In this document: one piece after another, positions 1 to 7,620 of the stretch
Layout: every line of letters begins with the position of its first letter
How positions within the stretch are numbered: the stretch's first letter is position 1
NCBI GenBank assembly: GCA_040880365.1
Contig: JBBDIO010000218.1
Span: 1-15,293, forward strand
Origin: JBBDIO01 sp040880365
GTDB lineage: Bacteria; Chloroflexota; Anaerolineae; Caldilineales; Caldilineaceae
Direction of reading: 5' to 3'
DNA: 15,293 nt
Made by a program: the position numbers and the translations under genes
Notes under the pieces: generated by a model
The model's database searches: none
What the model saw: the letters and a program-made list of their open reading frames with translations, nothing else
What the model was told of the DNA's origin: nothing

Positions 1-2982
1 ATTGCCGTCGATGAATTTGGCCACTTGTCCGGCATTGCGGAAGCCCACAAAAATCACATCGCGATTGACGTCGAGGGCCAGGACAAAAGGCCCCGCCGCG
101 GTGTCCACCGTATCGGCCAGCGTATCGTTTACCCCTTCGATCCGACTGATCGAATCGGCGCCCGTATTCGCGGTAAATATCTGCCCCGTTGCCGGGTTCA
201 CCAACAGCCCCGCGCCGCCGACTTCGGCGGTGTCAATATCCCCGCCGCTGGGAATCGCCGGCGCAGTCAGGCGCGACCAGGGCGGCGAAGTCGACGGCTT
301 CCAGACTTCCAGCCGCCATTCGCTGTCGCTCGATGCAGTCAGCACATACAGCCGTTCGCTCACCGGATTCCAGTCCACCGCGAAATACTGGCGGTCATCG
401 TCAAACTGAGGACCGGACAGTGCGGTCCAGGCGTCATCTTCCCACTGTAGCAACGCCAGACTGCCCGAATCGCGATGACTGATATAGACCATCTCGTTGG
501 CAGCGTCGGCCACAATGCCATAGGGACCCGATCCCCCCGCGGGCAGGTCCTGCACCTGGGTCGAGCCTTCGAATACCAGCACACGGCTATCGGGGCGGGT
601 GAGCACGAACAACATATCGCGGTCGGGCAGAATTGCCATTTCGCCCGGATTGCCGGCCACGCTCAGATCCTCGATGAAATCCAGTGTATCGGCAGCATAG
701 ACACTCACCGTGCCCGAAAGAAAGTTGCTCACATAGAGCCGGTCGGTTGTCTCATTGACCACCATGCCCCAGGGCTGTGCCCCGGTCGCGGCCTCTCCCA
801 ACACGGCAAAGGTGACGGGGTCGAGCATGACCACTTGTTCCGCCGCCTGGCTCAACACATAGAGCCGATCCAGCCCTGCGTGATAGGCCAGGGCCTTGAC
901 ATCGTCTGCGCCCGGCACCACACACCCGGCAGGCAGCGGACAATCGGCGGGCGGCAGTTCGCCCTTCTCCAGAATGGGCATCCAATAGAGTGCTACATCG
1001 ACAAACGCAGTGGCAGTGGCGCTAATGGTTCCCGTAATGGTTCCAGTGGTCACCAGTGTTGCCGTGGCGGTCGCCACATTGGTGGTATCGCGCAGCAGCA
1101 CCGCGGTACAGGTGAAAGTGCGCCGGGCACTGGGCGCAATCACGCCTTCCGTCCCATCCACCGCCTGCACAGGACTGCACAGATCGTCTTCCACCGCTAC
1201 GTCCGTCCAGGAGATAGTGCCTGTATTCGTCACATCATAGGTATAGGTCACAATCGACCCGGCCCGCACATACGCCGCCGACGCCTGCTTATCCAGCACA
1301 ATCCCAGTGCTGGGCACATCCACAAACGCGGTTGCCGTGGCAGTGACGGTATTGGAAAGGGAATCGACGCCGGAAACAGTCGCCAGGTTGGTAGTCGGCT
1401 GCGTAATCACCGCCGTACAGGTAAATGTAGCGCCCGCACCTGCGCCCAGCCCCAGCGTGAGTGCATCCTCGCTGCCCGGCGCGGCGGCCACCGGCGTACA
1501 GAAATCGTCGGTCAAAGCCAACGCAGTCACCGTGAGATCGCCCGTATTGGAAAGCGTGTAGTTATAGGTAATCGGAGTGCCCGCGCTCACTGCGGCAGCC
1601 GAAGGCGTTACGACCAGGGTCAATTCGGAAGCGAGGACGGTAACCGTAGCCACGGCCGTGGCCGTAATCGGCGCGTCCAGCGGATCCACGCCTACCGCGG
1701 TCGCCACATTGCTGGTGGTTTGGCTTATCACAGCCAAACAGCTCAATTGTGCAGTCTGGCTGATTGCCAGCGTCATCCCATCCACGGGCTGCGCGACGCC
1801 ACCGGCCAACAGCACAGGCGCACACAAATCATCGCCCACGATCACATTGGTCAACGACACATTGCCGGTATTTGTCAGGCCATAGGTATACGTCACCGTC
1901 GTAGTCGGCACACCGATAGAGGGTACAACCGTGGGCATATCCACTTGTTTGGTCAGCGTCAACCCCGCTGCCACGCCAAAATAGTAGCTCGTTGCGGTGG
2001 CCGTGGCAATCTCGGCATGGTTAACGGAGACGCCCACCGCATCCACAAAGCCCGTGCCCGAAACCACGGATGTGTTGGAATAGGGGCCAACCACAGCGAT
2101 ACCGGCTGCGCTGTACTCTACCCCTGCGCCCGGCGCCAGACCATTATCCAGATTGCCCACGCTCAATGTAGGGGTCACACCCGGATCGCTATCGACCAGT
2201 GCAATCTCGGTCAGACTCAACGCGCCTGTATTGGTCACCGCATAGGTCCAGGTTATCGGCTCACCGCTGCGCACCAACACACCGGGGGCCACATTTGCCA
2301 GCGTGAACGCCGTGCGTTTTTCCAGCGTAAGCGCAGCATCGCCTAGCGCCGGCACCGCCAGGGTAGCACTGATCACATCGCTCAACGCCAGCACATCGAC
2401 CTGATTGTCCAGGCTAACGTCCCCAGGCGGCAACGTCTCGGTCACCTGCACTTGATAGCGGAGCGTGGCCGTCGCGTCCGGGTCCAGATCAGTGATAATC
2501 AATCCGGTTGCCAGGGGAAACAGGGGCGGCTCCGCATTGTCGGGCACTGCACCAAAGCCGCTGCCCGTGTCGAGCAGAGTACTGCCGGGCACATAGACCA
2601 CCTGCGAGGCCAGCGTATCGGTCACCAGAATACTCGCCAGCGTCGCGGGATCATTGTTGGTAATGACGATGGTATAGGTCAACACATCCGCAGGCCGCGC
2701 CAGTTCCGTCTCACCCGAATACGCGACGCGCTTTTCCACGCTCACAATGTCGCCGTCGGTGATCACGCCCCCGCGCGGGCTAAAAGCTGGGCCAACATCG
2801 AGGCTGGCGGCCCGTGCGCGTGCCCCCAGCCCTCCATTCGGGCCTCCTCCATTCAGACCTATAGTCAAGCCTGCCATCAGCCCCAATGCCACAGTCAGAG
2901 CCAACAGGCTGGTCAATAAAACGCGCGCTGGCCCAAATGGGGGAAAATACCGGGTGCCACAACTGTCTTTCTCCGCGTACAT
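1..2982 (-). CDS. Secreted DUF11-repeat / YVTN-type beta-propeller surface protein, partial (C-terminus off window)
   Basis: My own minus-strand translation stays open for 994 codons from the ATG at 2982 to the left edge, so the stop lies outside. A hydrophobic segment at residues 21-43 follows a long N-region and looks like a signal peptide or anchor. Five DUF11-type beta-sandwich repeats follow, starting near residues 81, 218, 341, 454 and 561. They carry the usual 'LTYTIVITN', 'ITWTYAVTNTG' and 'VTYTYDVTNTG' strands. A short linker with W-M-P-I at residue 667 resembles a motif common in Chloroflexota exported proteins. From about residue 690 a beta-propeller begins, with repeated 'DRLYVLS', 'DRLYVSN' and 'GQIFTAN' blades. 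Repeats 3-5 each hold two cysteines, probably forming a disulfide. The start is supported by GAGGAGAG at 2987-2994; an in-frame ATG at 3018 lacks good spacing. Likely role: surface structure or adhesion (inferred). No enzyme motif is visible. Confidence 0.92.
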   Translation of the reverse strand, partial: MYAEKDSCGTRYFPPFGPARVLLTSLLALTVALGLMAGLTIGLNGGGPNGGLGARARAASLDVGPAFSPRGGVITDGDIVSVEKRVAYSGETELARPADVLTYTIVITNNDPATLASILVTDTLASQVVYVPGSTLLDTGSGFGAVPDNAEPPLFPLATGLIITDLDPDATATLRYQVQVTETLPPGDVSLDNQVDVLALSDVISATLAVPALGDAALTLEKRTAFTLANVAPGVLVRSGEPITWTYAVTNTGALSLTEIALVDSDPGVTPTLSVGNLDNGLAPGAGVEYSAAGIAVVGPYSNTSVVSGTGFVDAVGVSVNHAEIATATATSYYFGVAAGLTLTKQVDMPTVVPSIGVPTTTVTYTYGLTNTGNVSLTNVIVGDDLCAPVLLAGGVAQPVDGMTLAISQTAQLSCLAVISQTTSNVATAVGVDPLDAPITATAVATVTVLASELTLVVTPSAAAVSAGTPITYNYTLSNTGDLTVTALALTDDFCTPVAAAPGSEDALTLGLGAGAGATFTCTAVITQPTTNLATVSGVDSLSNTVTATATAFVDVPSTGIVLDKQASAAYVRAGSIVTYTYDVTNTGTISWTDVAVEDDLCSPVQAVDGTEGVIAPSARRTFTCTAVLLRDTTNVATATATLVTTGTITGTISATATAFVDVALYWMPILEKGELPPADCPLPAGCVVPGADDVKALAYHAGLDRLYVLSQAAEQVVMLDPVTFAVLGEAATGAQPWGMVVNETTDRLYVSNFLSGTVSVYAADTLDFIEDLSVAGNPGEMAILPDRDMLFVLTRPDSRVLVFEGSTQVQDLPAGGSGPYGIVADAANEMVYISHRDSGSLALLQWEDDAWTALSGPQFDDDRQYFAVDWNPVSERLYVLTASSDSEWRLEVWKPSTSPPWSRLTAPAIPSGGDIDTAEVGGAGLLVNPATGQIFTANTGADSISRIEGVNDTLADTVDTAAGPFVLALDVNRDVIFVGFRNAGQVAKFIDGN

Positions 2983-3074
2983 AGGTCTCTCCTCGTTCAG
3001 CCTGTCATTCGGCGACATACCTGTAAAATGGCGATAAATGGTTCGGGAACGGGATGAAGCTACCTGTTGAGAAT

Positions 3075-3083
3075 ATTGTATCA
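3075..3083 (-). promoter_or_regulatory. Extended -10 promoter candidate for the DUF11 protein gene
   Basis: On the minus strand the sequence reads TGATACAAT, which is an extended -10 (TGN followed by TACAAT, one mismatch to TATAAT). It lies about 90 bases upstream of the ATG at 2982. No good -35 hexamer is found at 16-18 bases, as is typical of extended -10 promoters. The predicted transcript start is near 3068. Confidence 0.5.
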
Positions 3084-3088
3084 GGCGA

Positions 3089-3122
3089 TTTCATCAGCAT
3101 ATTTCATCAGCATGTTTCATCA
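3089..3122. repeat. 13-bp tandem direct repeat, 2.6 copies, upstream of the DUF11 gene promoter
   Basis: The plus strand reads TTTCATCAGCATA at 3089-3101, TTTCATCAGCATG at 3102-3114 and TTTCATCA at 3115-3122. The array sits immediately upstream of the extended -10 (about -21 to -54 from the predicted start). That is where an activator or repressor array would bind. The rest of the 2983-3290 intergenic stretch holds the 5' leader of the DUF11 gene and no other gene I can support. Confidence 0.75.
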
Positions 3123-3290
3123 CGGTAATGCCAATAGTAGCGCAGATAGGTTTTTCTTGCATCTGTGCAACTCGTTCGCCATCTCCCAGCCACTCCCCGG
3201 CATGTTGCACACACCCACCCGATGGCGCAAGGCGCGACAAATCCATGTGCGCGGCCAATTGAGATGGGGAGGCAGCTCTTGGATGGGGTG

Positions 3291-4418
3291 TTATTCGGAA
3301 GCAGAGGGGGTATGGGCAAGGGAGGGTGGTGCGCCATAAATCGTGACTGTGACCGGTCCGAACATGCCCTGGCGGATTGCGGTTTTATTATCTACATCCA
3401 CTGCCCAACCGCGGCGGATTAACATATCTACATGGTGGCGCGCGGCCACGTCTACGACCAGAAACGGCCCTTCCACACGGCCATCGGACCATTGAAGCCA
3501 GATTTTGCGGTTGAGATCGCCCGCCCGCAGCAGGGCGGCATAGCCCACACACTCATCGCAGGCTTCAATTTCGCCCATCCGCTCACGATAGTCCACTACT
3601 TGCCCCATAATGCCAGGATTGTAATACATGGCAAGTCCACTGGTGGGCAGCGGAGTCATAGCATAATAGCCGGGCGAGAATGATCCAGGACTCGGAGCCG
3701 GCTCTGCATCCTGTGGCGGCGAATTCGGGCCGTGACTGACCGTTTGATAGCCGCCCCCGGGCACAGCGTGGTTGGCCACAGCCTGTGTGTGTCGCTCTGT
3801 GTGTGCGCGCCCGGCCGCAGATGGCGTTGTCCACGCAGGCATAGCCAGCACGGATTCTTCTGGACCCACGCGAACCGCCAGGCTGTTTTCCGCCCATGGA
3901 TCGGGACCACCACTATGAATCAGTTTTGCCCCCCGCCGACACAGGGGCAATTCATAATCGGGATAGACCGGCGAAGATAGTTGTGCAAGCCAGGTACGCT
4001 GGCTGTGTACACCTGTGGGAACTCGCTCCGTACCGCCCAAATGGGTAATCCCCTCCAGCGAACATGCCGAAGCGTGGGGCATATTGCTCACAACAGAGGC
4101 CCGGTTCATGCCCCAGCGCATAGATGTAGCCCCAGGCAAACAGGCAAACAGAGTGGCGAACGACAGATTTTGCCAGACACGCTCGCTGTGGATAGGGTTA
4201 AGAAACTGGAAGGCGCATGTTTGGCCTTCGGCATCCGGGGCGGGAATCGGCCAATAGATTAAATGCTGTGGCTCGACCCGCACGGCTTCAACTGTGACAA
4301 CCGTAGGCGGAGAAGTGGAATATTCATAGGCAAGGGCATGGACATTGCCCGCGACAGTGCCAAACTGCATAATGGACAAAGTCAGCAAACTTGTGAGTAC
4401 GATGACGCAATGGCGCAT
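3291..4418 (-). CDS. Secreted hypothetical protein with RlpA/double-psi-barrel-like C-terminal domain
   Basis: This 375-residue protein has an N-terminal signal peptide (basic M-R-H, hydrophobic core to about residue 20, likely cleavage after A-L-A near residue 30). I do not recognise residues 31-230, which look beta-rich and hold scattered cysteines (68, 93, 119, 160). Residues 231-250 are a Pro/Ser linker. Residues 257-361 resemble a double-psi beta-barrel of the RlpA/expansin kind: 'GLAMYYNPG', a C287-x-x-C290 pair, 'LNRKIWLQWSDGR', 'GPFLVVDVAA' and 'GMFGPVTVTIYG' in the usual order. RlpA-type barrels bind or cleave peptidoglycan glycans, but I see no clearly conserved catalytic pair here. 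The ATG at 4418 is chosen because it begins the signal peptide; AAAGGAA lies at 4431-4437, 12 bases upstream, rather far. The frame stays open upstream to a TTG at 4673, but that would bury the signal peptide. Family assignment of the C-terminus is moderate. Confidence 0.8.
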   Translation of the reverse strand: MRHCVIVLTSLLTLSIMQFGTVAGNVHALAYEYSTSPPTVVTVEAVRVEPQHLIYWPIPAPDAEGQTCAFQFLNPIHSERVWQNLSFATLFACLPGATSMRWGMNRASVVSNMPHASACSLEGITHLGGTERVPTGVHSQRTWLAQLSSPVYPDYELPLCRRGAKLIHSGGPDPWAENSLAVRVGPEESVLAMPAWTTPSAAGRAHTERHTQAVANHAVPGGGYQTVSHGPNSPPQDAEPAPSPGSFSPGYYAMTPLPTSGLAMYYNPGIMGQVVDYRERMGEIEACDECVGYAALLRAGDLNRKIWLQWSDGRVEGPFLVVDVAARHHVDMLIRRGWAVDVDNKTAIRQGMFGPVTVTIYGAPPSLAHTPSASE

Positions 4419-4895
4419 TTGCTGTTTTTTTTCCTTTGCTGGTCTTGAAACCTGGTTTCTGCTAAACTGAACTTTGGTGTCCGTTCCAGGGGCTCCCGTG
4501 GCCCCGTCTATGTGGTTAAAATTTGTATTGCCGACCACAACCTGACCGCAACCGCAACGCATGTAGCGCCCCTTGATGACAGCAATCGCTGCATCTGCCA
4601 GGAACAACTGCAATGTAAGCAAACACCAACTCACAGGCGAAAAGGCAGATAGCCTGTTTATTCTGCGGGTCAACCTGCGATTTGATTATCGTCAACCTGA
4701 ACATTTCCGCAAATTAACAGCCCAGAGGTGGCACAGTCTGGCAACCTCTTTAGCCGTCTATAGCCAGCCGCGACGCCAACTTGTATCGCGACATGTACAC
4801 ATCACTCCGTATATTACAGCGCGCCTCGCTTCATCTAACCTGTGCGCGCCACCCCATCTCAACAGCCCAGTTTTAACAGTAAGGAATCGCAAATT
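4419..4895. other. Divergent intergenic region with a 9-bp direct repeat
   Basis: This 477-base stretch lies between two divergent genes and must carry promoters for both. GTCAACCTG occurs at 4669-4677 and again at 4691-4699, a period of 22 bases or about two helical turns, which is suggestive of an operator. A short GC stem (GGGGC 4489-4493 with GCCCC 4501-4505) lies in the leader of the minus-strand gene. I find no convincing -35/-10 pair on either strand. The minus frame of the 3291-4418 gene stays open through 4673, but the peptide there looks non-coding. Confidence 0.45.
4669..4699. repeat. Paired 9-bp direct repeat GTCAACCTG (22-bp period)
   Basis: There are two identical copies of GTCAACCTG at 4669-4677 and 4691-4699, separated by 13 AT-rich bases. 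Both would lie on the same face of the helix, between two divergently transcribed genes. It may be a regulator binding site; no regulator is assigned. Confidence 0.5.
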
Positions 4896-5900
4896 ATGTC
4901 GAATATACCGAACCGCACTCTGGGCGATAGCGAGCTGACGACATCGCGCCTGGGTCTCGGACTGGCGGCCCTGGGTCGTCCCGGCTATATCACACTGGAC
5001 CACGCCGCAGATCTGGACGACGACCATGATCCTCAGGCAATGGCGCGCCATGCGCACACGGTTCTGGATGCTGCGTGGGATGCCGGCATCCGCTATTTCG
5101 ATACCGCCCGATCCTACGGCAAAGGCGAAACGTTTGTGGCCCAATGGCTCCAGGCGCGCGGTCATGCCCCCGCAGATCAGATTGTAGGGTCCAAGTGGGG
5201 CTATACCTACACCGCCGACTGGCAAACCGACGCGCCGGTGCACGAAGTCAAGGAACACACGCCCGAAAATTTCGACCGGCAATGGGCAGAAAGCCAGGCC
5301 GAGTTGGGTGAGTTTCTGCGCCTCTATCAGATCCACTCTGCCACGTTCGATTCAGGCGGGCTACAGGATCCCCAGGTGTTGGGTCGCATGTATATGCTGC
5401 GTGAACAAGGCATCACCATCGGCCTCACACTTTCGGGCGACGAGCAAGCCGAAGCCGTGATCCATACCGTGCAACTGGCTGCCAATGGCACGCGCCTGTT
5501 TGATACCATCCAGGCAACCTGGAATCTGTTGGAACCTTCCGTCGGCAATGCCCTCAGCCTGGCGCACCAGATGGGCATGGGCATCATCGTCAAAGAAGTG
5601 CTGGCAAACGGGCGGCTCACCGCGCGCAACCAGGAGCCGGATTTTGCGCCCAAACGCGTCGTCCTGGAAGAAATCGCCGCCGATGTGGGTGCCACCATCG
5701 ACGCCGTGGCAATTGCGGCAGCGCTCTATCAGCCCTGGGCCGATGTGATTCTCAGCGGCGCCGCCACCCCCGAACAGGTGCAATCCAACGCCCGCGCGTT
5801 TGAAATCGAACTGCACCCCGAACATTGGGCAAAACTGGCGCAACTCCCCGAATATCCGCCCGACTATTGGGAAAAACGCAGCCAACTCGCCTGGAACTAA
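4896..5900 (+). CDS. Aldo/keto reductase family oxidoreductase
   Basis: This 334-residue protein is full length for a single-domain (beta/alpha)8-barrel aldo/keto reductase, which uses NADPH to interconvert aldehydes or ketones and alcohols in the cytoplasm. The catalytic tetrad is visible: Asp69 in 'YFDTARSYG', Tyr74, Lys100 in 'VGSKWGY' and His147 in 'YQIHSA'. The N-terminal 'RTLGDSELTTSRLGLG' is the family's usual first strand. The start is the ATG at 4896 with AAGGA at 4881-4885; an in-frame ATG at 4842 adds 18 residues without family character. The order of motifs suits the branch that includes bacterial aldose and galactose dehydrogenases, but the substrate cannot be deduced. The gene faces the arfB-like gene, with only 3 bases between the stops. 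Function at family level is confident. Confidence 0.93.
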   Translation: MSNIPNRTLGDSELTTSRLGLGLAALGRPGYITLDHAADLDDDHDPQAMARHAHTVLDAAWDAGIRYFDTARSYGKGETFVAQWLQARGHAPADQIVGSKWGYTYTADWQTDAPVHEVKEHTPENFDRQWAESQAELGEFLRLYQIHSATFDSGGLQDPQVLGRMYMLREQGITIGLTLSGDEQAEAVIHTVQLAANGTRLFDTIQATWNLLEPSVGNALSLAHQMGMGIIVKEVLANGRLTARNQEPDFAPKRVVLEEIAADVGATIDAVAIAAALYQPWADVILSGAATPEQVQSNARAFEIELHPEHWAKLAQLPEYPPDYWEKRSQLAWN

Positions 5901-5903
5901 CGC

Positions 5904-6326
5904 TCAGCTATCCCAGGATCGCCGCATCCGCTTGCGTTCACCCTGGCGGCGTTTGGCATCCAGCCGTCTTTCCTTGGCCGCGCGCGAAGGCTTGGTCGCC
6001 CGGCGCAACTTGGGGCGCACACTCGCCCGGCGAATCAGCTCTACCAGTTGATCCACTGCGTGTTGGCGATTTTGGATCTGGGTACGATAGCGGCGCGCAT
6101 CGATCACCAGCACGCCTTCCTGGGTCATGCGCTTGCCCGCCAAACCGACGAGCCGGGCGCGTACCGATTCGGGAAGACCGGGCGACTGGGCCACATCGAA
6201 ACGCAGTTGCACCGCAGTCTCGACCTTATTCACATTCTGCCCGCCCGGCCCAGAGGCGCGCAGAAATTCAAATTCCAGCTCGCGCTCGTCCAGTATAATC
6301 GTTGGCGTCACCTGCACTGTACCCAT
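5904..6326 (-). CDS. arfB: Alternative ribosome-rescue factor / peptidyl-tRNA hydrolase ArfB (YaeJ family)
   Basis: This 140-residue protein matches the family's usual length. The release-factor catalytic motif GGQ is at residues 28-30 within 'SGPGGQNVNK', followed by the expected 'VETAVQLRF' strand. The C-terminus is a highly basic tail (residues about 105-140, rich in Arg and Lys), which in ArfB inserts into the empty mRNA channel of stalled ribosomes. The protein hydrolyses peptidyl-tRNA on ribosomes lacking a stop codon. The start is the ATG at 6326, supported by GGAAGGTG at 6333-6340; 27 further in-frame upstream residues are not family-like. There is no separate terminator between this gene and the convergent aldo/keto reductase. 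It is expressed divergently from the mandelate-racemase-type gene and is probably unrelated to it functionally. Confidence 0.93.
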   Translation of the reverse strand: MGTVQVTPTIILDERELEFEFLRASGPGGQNVNKVETAVQLRFDVAQSPGLPESVRARLVGLAGKRMTQEGVLVIDARRYRTQIQNRQHAVDQLVELIRRASVRPKLRRATKPSRAAKERRLDAKRRQGERKRMRRSWDS

Positions 6327-6501
6327 ATCAATCACCTTCCATATCCTGGAGAACCTGCCTGCCCGCGCCAAAAGCTCGTCGCACTTGTCAATAGCCTGGT
6401 GCCGCATATTGGTGCCGCGGTCGAATTTTCCGCAGGCAGAATAGCATAGCCACCTGCTCCCCTACAACCACAACCATTCAAAAGCCCATCAGGAGAGAGT
6501 C

Positions 6502-7539
6502 ATGAAAATCGTGGAGGTTCACGCTCGCCCCGTTGTCCAGGTTCGCGCCACACCCCTGCGCGATGCCCTGCAAACCCTCGATCAGGCCGGGCACTGCGAA
6601 GTCACCGTACGCAGCGATAGCGGGCACACCGGCCGCGGCGATCTGTATTCGGGCCGCGTTGCCAAATCGCCGCACATCATCGCCGCCCTGGTAAATGAAG
6701 TCTTCGCCCCGGCGATCCTGGGTCAGGATCCCTTTATGGTGCGCGCCGTGCGCGATACGCTGTGGCGTCTGACCGATTATCACGGCACGCCCGGCCTTGC
6801 CATGCACGGCATTGCAGGCATCGATATCGCGCTCTGGGATCTCAGCCGTGCGCTAGAGCAACCCGTCTGGCGGCTGTTGGGCGCACAACACAGCCAGATA
6901 CCCGCCTATGCCATGGTCGGTTGGCTGAATTACTCCATCGACGAATTGCAGCGTATCTGCGCGCTGGCTATGGAACAGGGTTTCCGTGGCGTCAAAGTTA
7001 AAGTAGGCACCCCCACCCTGGCCGAAGACCTGGCGCGGATTCAGGCCGTGCGCGATGTGGTGCAAGATAAGGGCCTGATTATGGTAGACGCCAACCAGGT
7101 GCTCAGTGTTAACGAGGCCCTGACGCGCGGGCGCGCCTATGCCGATGCCGGCTGCTACTGGTTCGAAGAGCCGATTCGCGCCGACGACGTCACCGGCCTG
7201 GCCCGGCTCGCCCAGTCGCTCCCAATTCCCATTGCCACCGGCGAGAACAACTTTGGCAAACGTCAGTTTCGCGATTTGTTCGAGCGCGGTGCCGTGGACA
7301 TTGTCCAACCCGACCTGCGCCGCGCGGGTGGCGTCACCGAATGTCTTGAGATCGGGCTGATGGCCGACGCCTTCAACATTCCCTATGCTTCACACGGCGG
7401 CGGCGTCCACCTGCATGTATTGGCGGCGCTGCCCAATACGCTATTCATGGAAAGCGGTCTTTTCCCCGCCGGTTCTACCACACGCCTCATTGACGGTTGT
7501 TACCCGCTGCCCCAAGAGCCGGGTTTCGGTCAGGAATAG
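6502..7539 (+). CDS. Enolase superfamily enzyme, mandelate racemase / muconate lactonizing type
   Basis: This 345-residue protein has the two-domain fold of the family: an N-terminal capping domain to about residue 120, then the barrel. Residues of the mandelate racemase subgroup are all in place. The KxK pair is Lys165-Val-Lys167. The Mg2+ ligands are Asp196 ('VDANQ'), Glu222 ('FEEP') and Glu248 ('ATGENN'). The Asp271/His298 dyad lies in 'QPDLRRAGG' and 'SHGGG'. Such enzymes abstract a proton alpha to a carboxylate to racemise, dehydrate or cycloisomerise acids, most often sugar acids. The exact substrate is not readable. The ATG at 6502 follows AGGAGAGAG at 6491-6499. It stands as a single gene ending at the hairpin at 7560-7600. 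A sugar-acid dehydratase is the likeliest role (inferred), given the neighbouring importer and dehydrogenases. Confidence 0.92.
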   Translation: MKIVEVHARPVVQVRATPLRDALQTLDQAGHCEVTVRSDSGHTGRGDLYSGRVAKSPHIIAALVNEVFAPAILGQDPFMVRAVRDTLWRLTDYHGTPGLAMHGIAGIDIALWDLSRALEQPVWRLLGAQHSQIPAYAMVGWLNYSIDELQRICALAMEQGFRGVKVKVGTPTLAEDLARIQAVRDVVQDKGLIMVDANQVLSVNEALTRGRAYADAGCYWFEEPIRADDVTGLARLAQSLPIPIATGENNFGKRQFRDLFERGAVDIVQPDLRRAGGVTECLEIGLMADAFNIPYASHGGGVHLHVLAALPNTLFMESGLFPAGSTTRLIDGCYPLPQEPGFGQE

Positions 7540-7559
7540 CCGATAGCCCTAGGTTCAGA

Positions 7560-7600
7560 CACCAGAACGCCGACGATAACTAATCGTCGGCGTTCTGGTG
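7560..7600. terminator. Perfect 18-bp hairpin, likely bidirectional terminator
   Basis: CACCAGAACGCCGACGAT at 7560-7577 and its exact reverse complement at 7583-7600 surround the 5-base loop AACTA. It lies between the stops of two convergent genes (7539 plus, 7621 minus), so one stem could end both transcripts. There is no run of T on either side, so it may act as a transcription barrier and mRNA 3'-end protector rather than a classical intrinsic terminator. Confidence 0.8.
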
Positions 7601-7620
7601 CGCATCCGAGATTTAACCGG

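Noticed and set aside
475..2346. Long open frame on the plus strand (623 codons)
   Set aside because: It is antisense to the DUF11 protein gene, is rich in His, Arg and Gly, has no recognisable motif and has no ribosome-binding site. The minus frame gives clean repeats.
3089..3122. Miniature CRISPR array
   Set aside because: The units are 13 bp, directly tandem without spacers, and no cas genes are nearby.
3075..3130. TGATGA and CTGA boxes on the minus strand resembling a C/D guide RNA
   Set aside because: The boxes arise from the 13-bp tandem repeat, the genome is bacterial, and there is no terminal stem.
4419..4673. N-terminal extension of the secreted protein to a TTG at 4673
   Set aside because: It would place about 85 residues before a clear signal peptide and has no ribosome-binding site.
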